Positions 44,047 through 55,111 of a stretch of 64,000 nucleotides of DNA are shown one piece after another. Made by a program: the position numbers and the translations under genes. Origin of the DNA: CBDBJK01 sp965206395 (GTDB lineage: Bacteria; Chloroflexota; Dehalococcoidia; Lucifugimonadales; CATOSD01). Numbering within the stretch: position 1 is the stretch's first letter; each line of letters opens with the position of its first letter. The notes beneath the pieces were generated by a model, which worked only from the letters and a program-made list of their open reading frames with translations, did not search any database and was not told where the DNA came from. The stretch covers positions 1 to 64,000 of the forward strand of contig CBDBJK010000005.1 in NCBI GenBank assembly GCA_965206395.1. Reading direction: 5' to 3'.

Positions 44047-45295
44047 GTGGTTCAACGTTTTTGTATTGATGGGTAGAGTGACTTTAGCTTGATGCGCGCA
44101 TCCTCGGTAGTGAAGCGCCAATCCACTCGTATCACATCCCGGTTGCGTTGATTCTGCCAAGCATTGACCTCGCCGCGCAGGATGTCTTGATTGGCAATCC
44201 GTCGGTCCAGGCACTGTCGAGCCAGCACACCGATCTCTATCTCCGCCATATTCAACCAACTCCCGTGTTTGGGAGTGTAGTGTATCTCCAGTCGCTCAGC
44301 TATACGCCTCGCCTCAGCAGGCTCGAATGCCTCGTATAGCGAGGACAGCTTGTGAGTGTTGAGATTGTCCATTACCAGCACGATCCGGTCTCTGTCAGGG
44401 TAGTCCTCGTCGACCAGTTTCTTTATCACATGCGCCCAGTCCACCTTCGTGCGACGCTCTCTGACCTCGACTCGGCGCCATCCGTCCAACGGTGCAAACA
44501 GCATGAACAGGCTGCTCACTCCATTGCGCTCGTATTCGTAGTCGTATGCCGCCGATAAGCCGGGCGCTGCGGGACGCGGCACTCGCGTCTCCTTGACTTG
44601 CTGTTTGCTCGTCTCATCCATGCACACCAGAACCTCATTCCCATCGTACGGCCGTTGGTAGACCTCCAGTACGTCTTCCATCACGTCTTCCATCGCGCAC
44701 ACAAACTCCGCGCTCTGACCGGGCGGGATGCACCAACTCTGCTTCAGCCACGGCTTCAGTTCGTTTTTTTTTAAGCGCCTGGCGAACCGTCTCGGTGCTA
44801 ATGGTCCCGACTATCTCACACTCGACCAACTGGTCAGCCAACAGCTTCAGGGTCCAACTGGCACGCCCCTCCGGCGGTTCCCCGCAGGCCATCGCTATCA
44901 ACCGTGCTTCACCTTCGCCGTCCAGTCTCTTTTGACGCCGACGCAGTTGCTTTTTGCGATTCAGCGCAGACTCGACCCCCTCCTCCACACAGCGCTTGCG
45001 TATTCGCTCGACCGTTGACTGTCCCACACCGAGCGCGCTGGTGATGTCCGCGTCCTTCATTCCCCCGTCCGAGCGTGACTCATCGCTCATCAGCAGAATG
45101 CGCGCATGGGTCTGTTTGTACGCCGCAGCCCGACCGCGTGAGACCAAGGCGTTGAGTTCCTGTTGTTCGTCGGTAGTCAGTCTGATACGGTACTTCTTGG
45201 TAGACATCATGGTTCCTCCTCGGTTCAACGTTACGATTGAACCCCCAAGAGGAACAATGACTATCATGGTATTCATTTCAATGATGTTGGACCAC
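44047..45295 (-). mobile_element. IS630-family element, copy 4 (1249 bp, long variant)
   Basis: Minus orientation; TA at 44045-44046 and 45296-45297. Its right flanking CTAG is shared with the left flank of IS5-type copy 3, so the two elements are directly abutted in the STAND/TPR gene. Confidence 0.93.
44052..45210 (-). CDS. IS630-family transposase (long variant)
   Basis: Same layout as copy 1 with two 12-bp units. First frame from 45210 with gaggagga, A9 slip site at about 44764-44772, second frame to 44052 with the CMDETS, MDNLNTH and NMAEIE catalytic blocks. No lesion is visible. Confidence 0.9.
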
Positions 45296-45298
45296 TAG

Positions 45299-46103
45299 GT
45301 TGTGTTGACATTTGGTGCATAATGGATACATGTCAACGACTGAATTACGCAATGAACAATGGTCGAAAATCCTTGAATTTCTGCGCTCATGCCCAGACCT
45401 CTACGTTGGAGAGGAGGACGATTGCAGGCGCTACGTCGAGGCCATCCTGTGGATGGCACGAAGTGGTGCTCCTTGGAGACTGCTGCCTGAGCACTACGGT
45501 CACTGGAACAGCGTATATAAGCGCTTCGCACGCTGGTGTGAAAAGGGTGTATGGGAACGAATGCATCAGCATTTTGTGCAAGACCCCGATATGGAGCATG
45601 TCATCATTGATAGCACTGTGGTTCGCGCTCATCCCTGTGCTGCTGGAGCCTCCAAAAAAACGGTGGCCAATCGGCCCAAGCTCTTGGCCGGAGCCGAGGC
45701 GGGTTCAGTACCAAGATCCACGTGAGCGTGGATGGATTGGGCAACCCGTTGCGCTTTGAGCTCACAGCAGGTCAACGTCACGACATCACCCAGGCACAGG
45801 CATTGATAGCTGATTTCGAAACCGAGCATGTGATTGCTGATAAGGGATACGATTCGATGGATTTTCTCCAATGCATCCTGGGCAGGGGCGCGTTACCTGT
45901 GATTCCACCTCGGTCAAATCGAAAGACGCCACGAGAGTATGATGAGTACCTTTACCGAAGCGCCACCTTGTGGAGTGTTTCATCAACAAGATCAAGCACT
46001 ACCGGCATATCTTCTCTCGCTTTGACAAGCTGTCATCGCGTTTCCTGGGATTCTTGAACTTCGTCGGTGCTCTCATATGGCTCAGATGAAATGTCAACAC
46101 AAC
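45299..46103 (+). mobile_element. IS5-family (IS427-like) element, copy 3 (805 bp)
   Basis: Same ends as copies 1 and 2, CTAG at 45295-45298 and 46104-46107. One unit of the 11-bp sequence (45609-45619), so the shortest and presumably ancestral form at that position, but it shares the 1-base loss near the end with copy 1. Confidence 0.92.
45330..46057 (+). pseudogene. IS5-family transposase, C-terminal frameshift
   Basis: The only copy with an unbroken first half: MSTTELRNEQWSKILEFLRS to IIDSTVVRAHPCAAGASKK, then a -1 slip on the A7 run gives NGGQSAQALGRSRGGFSTKI and on through VIADKGYDSMDF. The missing base at about 45959 then replaces the catalytic RERHLVECF with RSATLWSVSS and the frame stops at 46057. 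The catalytic Glu is lost, so it should be inactive. Confidence 0.87.
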
Positions 46104-47514
46104 CTAGCAAAAGCAATCACTTCCTGGTAGTGAGTGGCGTGGCGTGCGGCGGTATCGCTCAGCCTTCGCTGCTCACGTCTGGAATCTCGCTTGCCCTCTC
46201 CGTAGGCGAAGGCGTTTTCAGCCACAGGGCGCATCAGGTCGTGCAGGCGGTAGCGAGTGCTCTCGTCGTCGTATAGCAGCAGGCTGCGCTCGACCAGCGT
46301 GCCCAGGCCATCGAGGGCTTCCTGCTCAGACGCATCCCACACGGCGATTACTGCGTTCCGATGGAAAGTCCCGGGAAACACGGAGAGCATTTGCCAGCGT
46401 TCGGCCAATTCCGGCTGCTCTCGCGCAAGCTGGGCCGCGCTCAGTCCAAGTGTAGCCTCGACATCCACATCGTCTTGCTTCAACTGCTCAAGCCGTCGTT
46501 TCTCATCCGCCAGTTTGTTAATGTAGTCGCGGGCTAAAAAGTTTGGATGCCCTGCCATGAAAGTGCCTGCTACTCTGAGGGCAAGCGGTAGGCGACCACA
46601 GCGGCGGGCTATTTCGTCTAGCTCTGCTTCCGACGCTTGCGTTTCGCCTATGATTACCTTGAGCAGGTCGCGCGACTTTTCCTCGGAAAGGGCATCCACG
46701 TTCAATTGGCGCGCACCAGGCAAGACAATAGTGGAGCGAGATGTAACGATCATGCCGCACGACTCCGGGGGCAACATGCCGCTCACCTGAACGGTGTTTT
46801 CGGCGTTGTCTAACACAATCAGGACGCACTTCTCCGCAAGTACGCTTGTGTAAATTTGTCTCGCTGCGTCAATGTCGTCCGGAAGATTAGCCGTAGGATT
46901 GAAGGCGCGGACAACCTCGGCCATCGCATCGACAGGCGTGAGTGGCGCGTCTGATGTGCCGCGCATGTCCACGACGATCTGCCCGTCGGGATATTGGTCA
47001 GCAACAAGACGGCCCACGTGGAAAGCCAGTGCGCTCTTGCCCATGCCACCCATACCGCCAATGGCCGAAATAGCGGCCAGTCCTCCGCCACTACCCAGAA
47101 GGTCTTCAAGCTGCTGTACTTCCTCATCTCTGCCAGTGAAGTCGGGCAGGTCGCGCGGAAGCTGGTGAAGACGCTGGCTCCCAGACGATGGCGGAGCGCC
47201 AATGCTCGAACTCTGGCCGATTGCGCTTGCAGGTTGAGGGCTGCTAACGCTCGGAGCGTCACGGGAAGCCTTTAACGAGAATTTAAAGAGTTTGCTAGCT
47301 TCAAACTCAGCCGCGAACTCTCGTATTTGGTCACGAAACACGATCAGGACAGCAAGGACTATTACGGCGAAGATGGAAAGACCTATGACTATTGTAGTGT
47401 TGTTATCCACGACAAAATCCTGTCACTTTTGCTGGCTCGTCTATGTGATACAGGGTAAGTAGACGGAAATACGGCGTAAATGTCAAGTGAAGCGATTCAT
47501 TCAGGGCGGGCCTG

Positions 47515-47542
47515 TTGTGGCCGTCGTGTTACGAGGTATAAT
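47515..47542 (+). promoter_or_regulatory. Putative promoter of gap
   Basis: TTGTGG (47515-47520), 16 bases, TATAAT (47537-47542), 65 bases before the gap start codon. Confidence 0.55.
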
Positions 47543-47606
47543 GGTATCTGGCTGAGGCACTGACTCATTTCATATCGGCTAATTCAGATTACAAGGGGGT
47601 TTCAAT

Positions 47607-48620
<1,014 letters not shown>

Positions 48621-48621
48621 A

Positions 48622-48690
48622 CCCTATACACCAACCCCCAAACCCTAACCCCCAAGGGGTCGGGGTTTGGGGTGGAGGGTTTGGGGTGTT
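48622..48690. repeat. G/C-strand-biased imperfect inverted repeat
   Basis: cccccaaaccctaaccccc is followed by ggggtcggggtttggggt and ggagggtttggggtg, which pair with it in two registers. Such C-rich then G-rich arms form a strong hairpin, and the G-tracts could form a quadruplex. It may end gap transcription, without a T-run. Confidence 0.6.
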
Positions 48691-48693
48691 GTG

Positions 48694-49536
48694 ATGGCAG
48701 ACGTTGAGAGGGTAAAGGCTGACATTCAGCTTGTGCGGGAGCTGTCGAACGAGCTTGCGGGGCATATCCACGCTTTGCCCGATGGCATCTGGAGGGACCC
48801 GGAGCAGTTCGGCAGCCCGTGTGAAGGATGGAAGGTCGCCGACGTGATAGCGCATCTCATTGAGGGAGCCACGTTATATTCTCTTAGTGTTGGCCGCGCG
48901 CTCAAGGGCGAATCGTCTCCCCCAATGGGCCATCGCAGCATGGGCCGTCAGGAGGCTACGGAGGCGCTCATATCCCTTCGGGGCAGCTATGACGAAGACC
49001 TGTTCCTTGAATTCAACGGAAGCTGCAAGCAGCTTAACACTCTGCTGGTGTCACTGGAATCGAAAGATTTCAAAGCTCCCGCGTTTCATTCTTTTTTCGG
49101 TGCCATTCCAGTTTCGCGTCTGATCGAGCTTCGCGTTCTGGAGCTTGCGGTGCATGGTTGGGACGTTCGCTATAGCCTCGACAGGTCTGCCACGCTGAGC
49201 GAGAAAGCCTTGCCCTTTCTGACCGGGTGGATGCAAAGCTGGTTCAGCATCGGATTTCAGAAGAGCGACATGTTGGTATCGCCTGTCACGTATCGCTTTC
49301 GGCTCAACGAGCCGGTAACCGAGAGCTACGACGTAGTTATTACAGGCGACGACTTCAGCCTTCAGCCGTCGGACGGCGCGGACGCCGGCGTGACCTTTAG
49401 CTGCGACACAAACACCTACATCCTTCTTGGCATGGGTCGCCTGCCGTTCGCACGCTCGGTGCGCAGAGGACGGCTATCGTTCGAGGGAGACGAGAAGCTA
49501 GCCTCGCAGTTCACCGACTGGTTCGGGCCTGTATAG
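48694..49536 (+). CDS. DinB-like/mycothiol-dependent maleylpyruvate isomerase family protein
   Basis: A 280-residue protein. The N-terminal four-helix metal-binding domain (about 1-190) has SPCEGWKVADVIAHLIEGAT, with the conserved HL pair, and RVLELAVHGWDVRYSLD with the second His cluster, the pattern of the MDMPI/TIGR03083 family. The C-terminal part (VTGDDFSLQPSD-like) resembles the SCP2-type domain found in that family. ATG at 48694 is chosen because the upstream frame runs through the G-rich repeat. Members in Actinobacteria and Chloroflexi are mostly of unknown substrate. Confidence 0.75.
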   Translation: MADVERVKADIQLVRELSNELAGHIHALPDGIWRDPEQFGSPCEGWKVADVIAHLIEGATLYSLSVGRALKGESSPPMGHRSMGRQEATEALISLRGSYDEDLFLEFNGSCKQLNTLLVSLESKDFKAPAFHSFFGAIPVSRLIELRVLELAVHGWDVRYSLDRSATLSEKALPFLTGWMQSWFSIGFQKSDMLVSPVTYRFRLNEPVTESYDVVITGDDFSLQPSDGADAGVTFSCDTNTYILLGMGRLPFARSVRRGRLSFEGDEKLASQFTDWFGPV

Positions 49537-49557
49537 CCTTCGTCTGATGGCTTTGTG

Positions 49558-50754
49558 CTAACCCTGCGGCCCGTCAAGCTCCTCAATGAGTGCCTCTGAT
49601 GGCCCGCGCTCTTGCTGGATACGTTCAGACGCCGATTCGACCTTACGCATTACTCGAAGCACGTTTCCACCTAAGATTTTGAGGATATCATCGTCGCTGT
49701 ACTCCCTGCGGAGCAACTCGGCTGTCAGATCGGGATACTTCGTGACGTCCTCGAGGCCTACCGGAGTTGTGGTTATGCCATCGAAATCGCCGCCGATGCC
49801 GATGTGGTCGACGCCCGCGATGCTGCGGATATGGTCGATGTGGTTGGCTACGTCGGCCAGCGTAGCGTCGGGTGACGGATTGGCTTCATCCCACTGGCTC
49901 ATCGCCTCTTCGACCGCCTCTTCTGTGCTGTCAGGCGCGCTTTCGAGTTGCTCTTGTTCTGCCATGCGATTCTGGGCATGCTCGTAGACCGGCTTTGAAA
50001 TGAAGTCCGGCACGAAGTTCACCATCACCACGCCGTCATTTTCGACCACCCGCTTCAGCACGTCGTCCGGCACGTTTCTGGGATGGTCGTTGAGAGCGCG
50101 GGCCGACGAGTGGCTGAAAATGACGGGAGCGCCCGTGGCATCCAGCGCATCGTGCATGGTGTCGGGGGAGACGTGCGAGAGGTCTACCAGCATCCCAAGG
50201 CGGTTCATCTCGCGCACCACCTCTCGTCCGAAAGCGGAGAGTCCGTTCGAATGCGGCTCGTCGGTGCAAGAGTCTGCCCACGGAACGTTGGTGTTATGAG
50301 TCAGCGTCATGTATCGAGCGCCAAGGCTGTAGAACATGCGCAAAGTAGCCAGGGAGTTGTTTATCGAGTGGCCGCCTTCCATGCCCATCAGCGAGGCCAC
50401 CTTGCCTGCCGCGAAAGCCTGTTCCACCTCATCAGCGGTGAGGGCAAGCTGGAACGCTTCGGGGTATGCCCGAAGCATGTTGTAAACAACGTCTATCTGC
50501 TCCATCGTAGCCCTGACAGACTCCTCTGGCGAGAAAGAAGTCGCCACGTACACCGACCAGAACTGCCCGCCAACGCCGCCCTCTCTCAATCGAGGAATGT
50601 CGGTGTGAAGCTCTGGCTGTGGCTTGCTGATGTCGATCTTGGAGATGGCGCGGCTGACCTTCTGCCTGTATTGCCAGGGCAGGTCGTTGTGGCCGTCGAT
50701 GAGTGGAATCCGTCGATGCAGCTCCCTGGCATGTTCGAGAGTAGAATCGTTCAT
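49558..50754 (-). CDS. Membrane dipeptidase (renal dipeptidase, M19)
   Basis: Zinc dipeptidase of the amidohydrolase-like M19 family (398 residues). The first metal site is PLIDGHNDLPWQYRQK. LMGMEGGHSINNSLATLRMF follows with the bridging Glu, then GMLVDLSHVSPDTMHDALD, PVIFSHSSARALNDHPRNVP and VDHIGIGGDFDGI. The start is MNDSTLEHAREL at 50754 with acaggaga; the frame open to 50952 is not needed. It hydrolyses a range of dipeptides, including those with D-residues at the C-terminal side in some members, which may link to the D-aminoacylase elsewhere in the window. Confidence 0.93.
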   Translation of the reverse strand: MNDSTLEHARELHRRIPLIDGHNDLPWQYRQKVSRAISKIDISKPQPELHTDIPRLREGGVGGQFWSVYVATSFSPEESVRATMEQIDVVYNMLRAYPEAFQLALTADEVEQAFAAGKVASLMGMEGGHSINNSLATLRMFYSLGARYMTLTHNTNVPWADSCTDEPHSNGLSAFGREVVREMNRLGMLVDLSHVSPDTMHDALDATGAPVIFSHSSARALNDHPRNVPDDVLKRVVENDGVVMVNFVPDFISKPVYEHAQNRMAEQEQLESAPDSTEEAVEEAMSQWDEANPSPDATLADVANHIDHIRSIAGVDHIGIGGDFDGITTTPVGLEDVTKYPDLTAELLRREYSDDDILKILGGNVLRVMRKVESASERIQQERGPSEALIEELDGPQG

Positions 50755-50897
50755 AGTAGTCTCCTGTGGTATGTGCGACGTGAGGCTTGCTTGTTCCTTA
50801 TAAGGACAGACGGGTGGGAGTGTAACATTGGCCCTGTGTAGCGTCAATTGTCGATCATCTGCTGGACACGGGAAAGACTGCGATGTAATATCGGGAC

Positions 50898-51132
50898 ATG
50901 GAACGTCCTGCTGAAGAATCCTCGCTCCGGCGCGCTTTCTCCGATACAACAAATGGCCTCAAAACCATTCGGTTTTGGGCCGGTGAAGTTATGATTGGGG
51001 CGGTAATAGGCTGGGTAACAGCAACCAATGATGTTCCTGAACAAGTTCCCTAGGTTTTAGATAGTGGATACCCATACATATCCGTTGTATTGGGCATTTT
51101 AACCTTTGCTATCATTGTTTTCGTGGGCAACC
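50898..51132 (+). pseudogene. Short membrane-protein remnant with in-frame stop, next to IS630 copy 5
   Basis: From ATG 50898 the frame reads MERPAEESSLRRAFSDTTNG and an amphipathic stretch with GEVMIGAVIGWVTATNDVPE, then a TAG at 51051. Past it the same frame continues LDSGYPYISVVLGILTFAII VFVGN, a membrane segment, up to the IS. Beyond the IS the frame would stop within two codons. A small two-segment membrane protein with a nonsense mutation is the simplest reading, but it could be chance. Confidence 0.4.
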
Positions 51133-51134
51133 TA

Positions 51135-52383
51135 GTGGTTCAACGTTTTTGTATTGATGGGTAGAGTGACTTTAGCTTGATGCGCGCATCCTCGGTAGTG
51201 AAGCGCCAATCCACTCGTATCACATCCCGGTTGCGTTGATTCTGCCAAGCATTGACCTCGCCGCGCAGGATGTCTTGATTGGCAATCCGTCGGTCCAGGC
51301 ACTGTCGAGCCAGCACACCGATCTCTATCTCCGCCATATTCAACCAACTCCCGTGTTTGGGAGTGTAGTGTATCTCCAGTCGCTCAGCTATACGCCTCGC
51401 CTCAGCAGGCTCGAATGCCTCGTATAGCGAGGACAGCTTGTGAGTGTTGAGATTGTCCATTACCAGCACGATCCGGTCTCTGTCAGGGTAGTCCTCGTCG
51501 ACCAGTTTCTTTATCACATGCGCCCAGTCCACCTTCGTGCGACGCTCTCTGACCTCGACTCGGCGCCATCCGTCCAACGGTGCAAACAGCATGAACAGGC
51601 TGCTCACTCCATTGCGCTCGTATTCGTAGTCGTATGCCGCCGATAAGCCGGGCGCTGCGGGACGCGGCACTCGCGTCTCCTTGACTTGCTGTTTGCTCGT
51701 CTCATCCATGCACACCAGAACCTCATTCCCATCGTACGGCCGTTGGTAGACCTCCAGTACGTCTTCCATCACGTCTTCCATCGCGCACACAAACTCCGCG
51801 CTCTGACCGGGCGGGATGCACCAACTCTGCTTCAGCCACGGCTTCAGTTCGTTTTTTTTTAAGCGCCTGGCGAACCGTCTCGGTGCTAATGGTCCCGACT
51901 ATCTCACACTCGACCAACTGGTCAGCCAACAGCTTCAGGGTCCAACTGGCACGCCCCTCCGGCGGTTCCCCGCAGGCCATCGCTATCAACCGTGCTTCAC
52001 CTTCGCCGTCCAGTCTCTTTTGACGCCGACGCAGTTGCTTTTTGCGATTCAGCGCAGACTCGACCCCCTCCTCCACACAGCGCTTGCGTATTCGCTCGAC
52101 CGTTGACTGTCCCACACCGAGCGCGCTGGTGATGTCCGCGTCCTTCATTCCCCCGTCCGAGCGTGACTCATCGCTCATCAGCAGAATGCGCGCATGGGTC
52201 TGTTTGTACGCCGCAGCCCGACCGCGTGAGACCAAGGCGTTGAGTTCCTGTTGTTCGTCGGTAGTCAGTCTGATACGGTACTTCTTGGTAGACATCATGG
52301 TTCCTCCTCGGTTCAACGTTACGATTGAACCCCCAAGAGGAACAATGACTATCATGGTATTCATTTCAATGATGTTGGACCAC
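51135..52383 (-). mobile_element. IS630-family element, copy 5 (1249 bp, long variant)
   Basis: Minus orientation, TA at 51133-51134 and 52384-52385, CTAG context. It faces copy 6 across a 210-bp spacer (52384-52593) in which I find no gene. Confidence 0.93.
51140..52298 (-). CDS. IS630-family transposase (long variant)
   Basis: Same layout as the other copies, two 12-bp units, first frame from 52298, A9 slip site, second frame to 51140. All catalytic motifs are present and no lesion is seen. Confidence 0.9.
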
Positions 52384-52593
52384 TAGGTTGAGGAAAACAC
52401 GGAGTCTGCCCAGATGACATTAAGGGTTCAGCGCCTACATAGTTTAGTAGCGTGCTACCCATACAACACCTACACGCTCCTTCACAATGGAAATCACACT
52501 ATTAGCAAACGATTCACACGTTCGCAATATAACTAAACAAAAGATCGAACCACGGCTATGGCAGCGTGACCACGATTCACTGTGGCGCTACTA

Positions 52594-53842
52594 GTGGTCC
52601 AACATCATTGAAATGAATACCATGATAGTCATTGTTCCTCTTGGGGGTTCAATCGTAACGTTGAACCGAGGAGGAACCATGATGTCTACCAAGAAGTACC
52701 GTATCAGACTGACTACCGACGAACAACAGGAACTCAACGCCTTGGTCTCACGCGGTCGGGCTGCGGCGTACAAACAGACCCATGCGCGCATTCTGCTGAT
52801 GAGCGATGAGTCACGCTCGGACGGGGGAATGAAGGACGCGGACATCACCAGCGCGCTCGGTGTGGGACAGTCAACGGTCGAGCGAATACGCAAGCGCTGT
52901 GTGGAGGAGGGGGTTGAGTCTGCGCTGAATCGCAAAAAGCAACTGCGTCGGCGTCAAAAGAGACTGGACGGCGAAGGTGAAGCACGGTTGATAGCGATGG
53001 CCTGCGGGGAACCGCCGGAGGGGCGTGCCAGTTGGACCCTGAAGCTGTTGGCTGACCAGTTGGTCGAGTGTGAGATAGTCGGGACCATTAGCACCGAGAC
53101 GGTTCGCCAGGCGCTTAAAAAAAAACGAACTGAAGCCGTGGCTGAAGCAGAGTTGGTGCATCCCGCCCGGTCAGAGCGCGGAGTTTGTGTGCGCGATGGA
53201 AGACGTGATGGAAGACGTACTGGAGGTCTACCAACGGCCGTACGATGGGAATGAGGTTCTGGTGTGCATGGATGAGACGAGCAAACAGCAAGTCAAGGAG
53301 ACGCGAGTGCCGCGTCCCGCAGCGCCCGGCTTATCGGCGGCATACGACTACGAATACGAGCGCAATGGAGTGAGCAGCCTGTTCATGCTGTTTGCACCGT
53401 TGGACGGATGGCGCCGAGTCGAGGTCAGAGAGCGTCGCACGAAGGTGGACTGGGCGCATGTGATAAAGAAACTGGTCGACGAGGACTACCCTGACAGAGA
53501 CCGGATCGTGCTGGTAATGGACAATCTCAACACTCACAAGCTGTCCTCGCTATACGAGGCATTCGAGCCTGCTGAGGCGAGGCGTATAGCTGAGCGACTG
53601 GAGATACACTACACTCCCAAACACGGGAGTTGGTTGAATATGGCGGAGATAGAGATCGGTGTGCTGGCTCGACAGTGCCTGGACCGACGGATTGCCAATC
53701 AAGACATCCTGCGCGGCGAGGTCAATGCTTGGCAGAATCAACGCAACCGGGATGTGATACGAGTGGATTGGCGCTTCACTACCGAGGATGCGCGCATCAA
53801 GCTAAAGTCACTCTACCCATCAATACAAAAACATTGAACCAC
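52594..53842 (+). mobile_element. IS630-family element, copy 6 (1249 bp, long variant)
   Basis: Plus orientation, TA at 52592-52593 and 53843-53844. Its right end reads acattgaaccac instead of acgttgaaccac in the other copies, a change inside the inverted repeat that also alters the last codon (Arg to His). Confidence 0.93.
52679..53837 (+). CDS. IS630-family transposase (long variant, Arg-to-His at C-terminus)
   Basis: Same two-frame layout, A9 slip site at about 53117-53125, CMDETS, MDNLNTH and NMAEIE motifs. The last residues read SIQKH instead of SIQKR. Otherwise intact. Confidence 0.9.
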
Positions 53843-53865
53843 TAGCATGAGTGTAGAAGGGAAAT

Positions 53866-54519
53866 ATGCAAATGGCTGCTAAATTACTCATTGTAGATGA
53901 TGAGCAGGCCATCCTCAGCCTCATGGACGAATGGTTGCAAGACGCTGGATATGAGGTGCGCACGGCATCCAACGGCCAAGAAGGCGTAGGCGTGTTGAAA
54001 GAGTTTCAAGCAGATCTGGTTATTTCGGATGTGTGGATGCCTGGAATGGATGGATACCACTTCGCTCGCCTGGTACGTAAGGCGTGTGATGCCCAGATTC
54101 TAATGATCACGGGCGTGCCTCAGGAGGCAGCGGTGCTCAAGGATATGAAAGTAGATATCGATAGCTACCTTGTGAAGCCATTCAGTCTATGAGATTTCCT
54201 TCAGCATGTGGAAAAGCTGCTCCAAAACAAAGGCCCCCGCAGTTCTTCTGAAGAAGAGCGCCAGGGGAGTATGGATGCACAATCGAAGTATGTGGACAGG
54301 CTTTTGTCATCTACAGAGGACAGGCTGTTGGAGATGTATAGAAAGCTAGCACCTGGCGATTGTCGGTTGGTTGAGGCTATGATTGCCAGGTTAGCCGATG
54401 CGAACGACCTAGCGAAGGATGCTGCAAGGGAAGACTATGGTGAACTGACAGATATGCACAATTATCTGAGGTCTGAAGGACAGACTAATAGAGTTCACGC
54501 CGCAGCTGGAGTCAACTAG
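53866..54519 (+). pseudogene. Response regulator with C-terminal extension, in-frame TGA
   Basis: The first 108 codons form a CheY-like receiver: LLIVDDEQAILSLMDEWLQD, phospho-acceptor Asp in DLVISDVWMPGMDGYHF, Thr in MITGVP and Lys in YLVKPFSL. A TGA at 54190 then interrupts a frame that continues in register DFLQHVEKLLQNKGPRSSSE and on to GVN at 54519, about 217 residues in all. LKPFSLxxFLQHVEKLL is the usual end of a receiver, so the stop falls just before its last helix and removes a probable output or coiled tail. Most likely a CGA-to-TGA nonsense mutation. The truncated receiver might still fold. Confidence 0.7.
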
Positions 54520-54989
54520 AGCACCTCCAACGAAGAGCCATGGGCAGTCCCCTCTCGGCGTAGCTTGCCCTGTCTGCTAAGACGATCCAAGGCTGCAGCG
54601 GAGGCATAACGAAGCTGGTGGAATGTGTTCTTAAGGCTCTGGTGGGTGGAAGGGTGGGAGCGCAGCTCGGCTAGCATTCCAGATGCCTCCGCTGAAACGT
54701 CTCGAATGGCTGCGCTTTCTAAAAGAGGCGTCAGCGGGCGGCGGTTTTTCGAAGCCAGAGATGGCGCACCCAGGAGTTCAGAGAGCCTGGGCAGCACCAG
54801 AAATCGCACATTGGCAAATCCCGAACGTCCGAGGTTGTGGCGGAGTGAGAGATTGGCGTAAACAGAGGGGCCTATTACCGTGACAGGTGCAAGTGGGTCT
54901 TCTTGCTTGAGAGAATAAATGAGGTCCACCAGCCGTTCTGTGAGGCCAGTCCCCAAGCTATCCAAAAACAGTGTAGATGCTATTTTCAC
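54516..54989 (-). CDS. N-terminal fragment of an AddB-like PD-(D/E)XK nuclease/helicase subunit
   Basis: A 157-residue frame starting MKIASTLFLDSLGTGLTERL then VTVIGPSVYANLSLRHNLGR, FANVRFLVLPRLSELLGAP and NRRPLTPLLESAAIRDVSAE. This is the opening of AddB-type recombination-nuclease subunits, normally about 1000 residues. The frame closes at 54516 and no further AddB sequence follows, since the next DNA belongs to the response regulator on the opposite strand. It is therefore best read as a truncated remnant. Its start has been spared, so a short product could still be made. Confidence 0.6.
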   Translation of the reverse strand: MKIASTLFLDSLGTGLTERLVDLIYSLKQEDPLAPVTVIGPSVYANLSLRHNLGRSGFANVRFLVLPRLSELLGAPSLASKNRRPLTPLLESAAIRDVSAEASGMLAELRSHPSTHQSLKNTFHQLRYASAAALDRLSRQGKLRREGTAHGSSLEVL

Positions 54990-55111
54990 TGTTTATTCTT
55001 TCATAGTCAGCCGAAAACAGATGGTATGCCTCATTTTAGGCCCTTAGTGGCTTCGAACACAACTATGCTTACATGGCGGCTTCAACCTGACCGTCGGGAA
55101 CGACCAGTGCC

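Larger units (their letters stand above)
43263..47410 (-). pseudogene. STAND NTPase with TPR repeats, split by two IS elements
   Basis: The N-terminal part (46107-47410) starts MDNNTTIVIGLSIFAVIVLA, a membrane anchor, followed by an NB-ARC-type NTPase: P-loop GGMGGMGKSALAFHVG, Walker B CVLIVLDNAE, GMIVTSRS and GRLPLALRVAG, then a winged-helix region. The C-terminal part (43263-44046) carries TPR-like repeats of about 40 residues: GHHLGNLGHAYADLGETRRV, GSALGSLGIAYDALGETRRA and more. With both ISs removed at one CTAG, HYQEVIAFA joins SQLYVEGGNALARGLALFDL in frame, giving about 695 residues. STAND/TPR proteins are often sensors in regulation or phage defence. The gene is inactive now. Confidence 0.85.
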
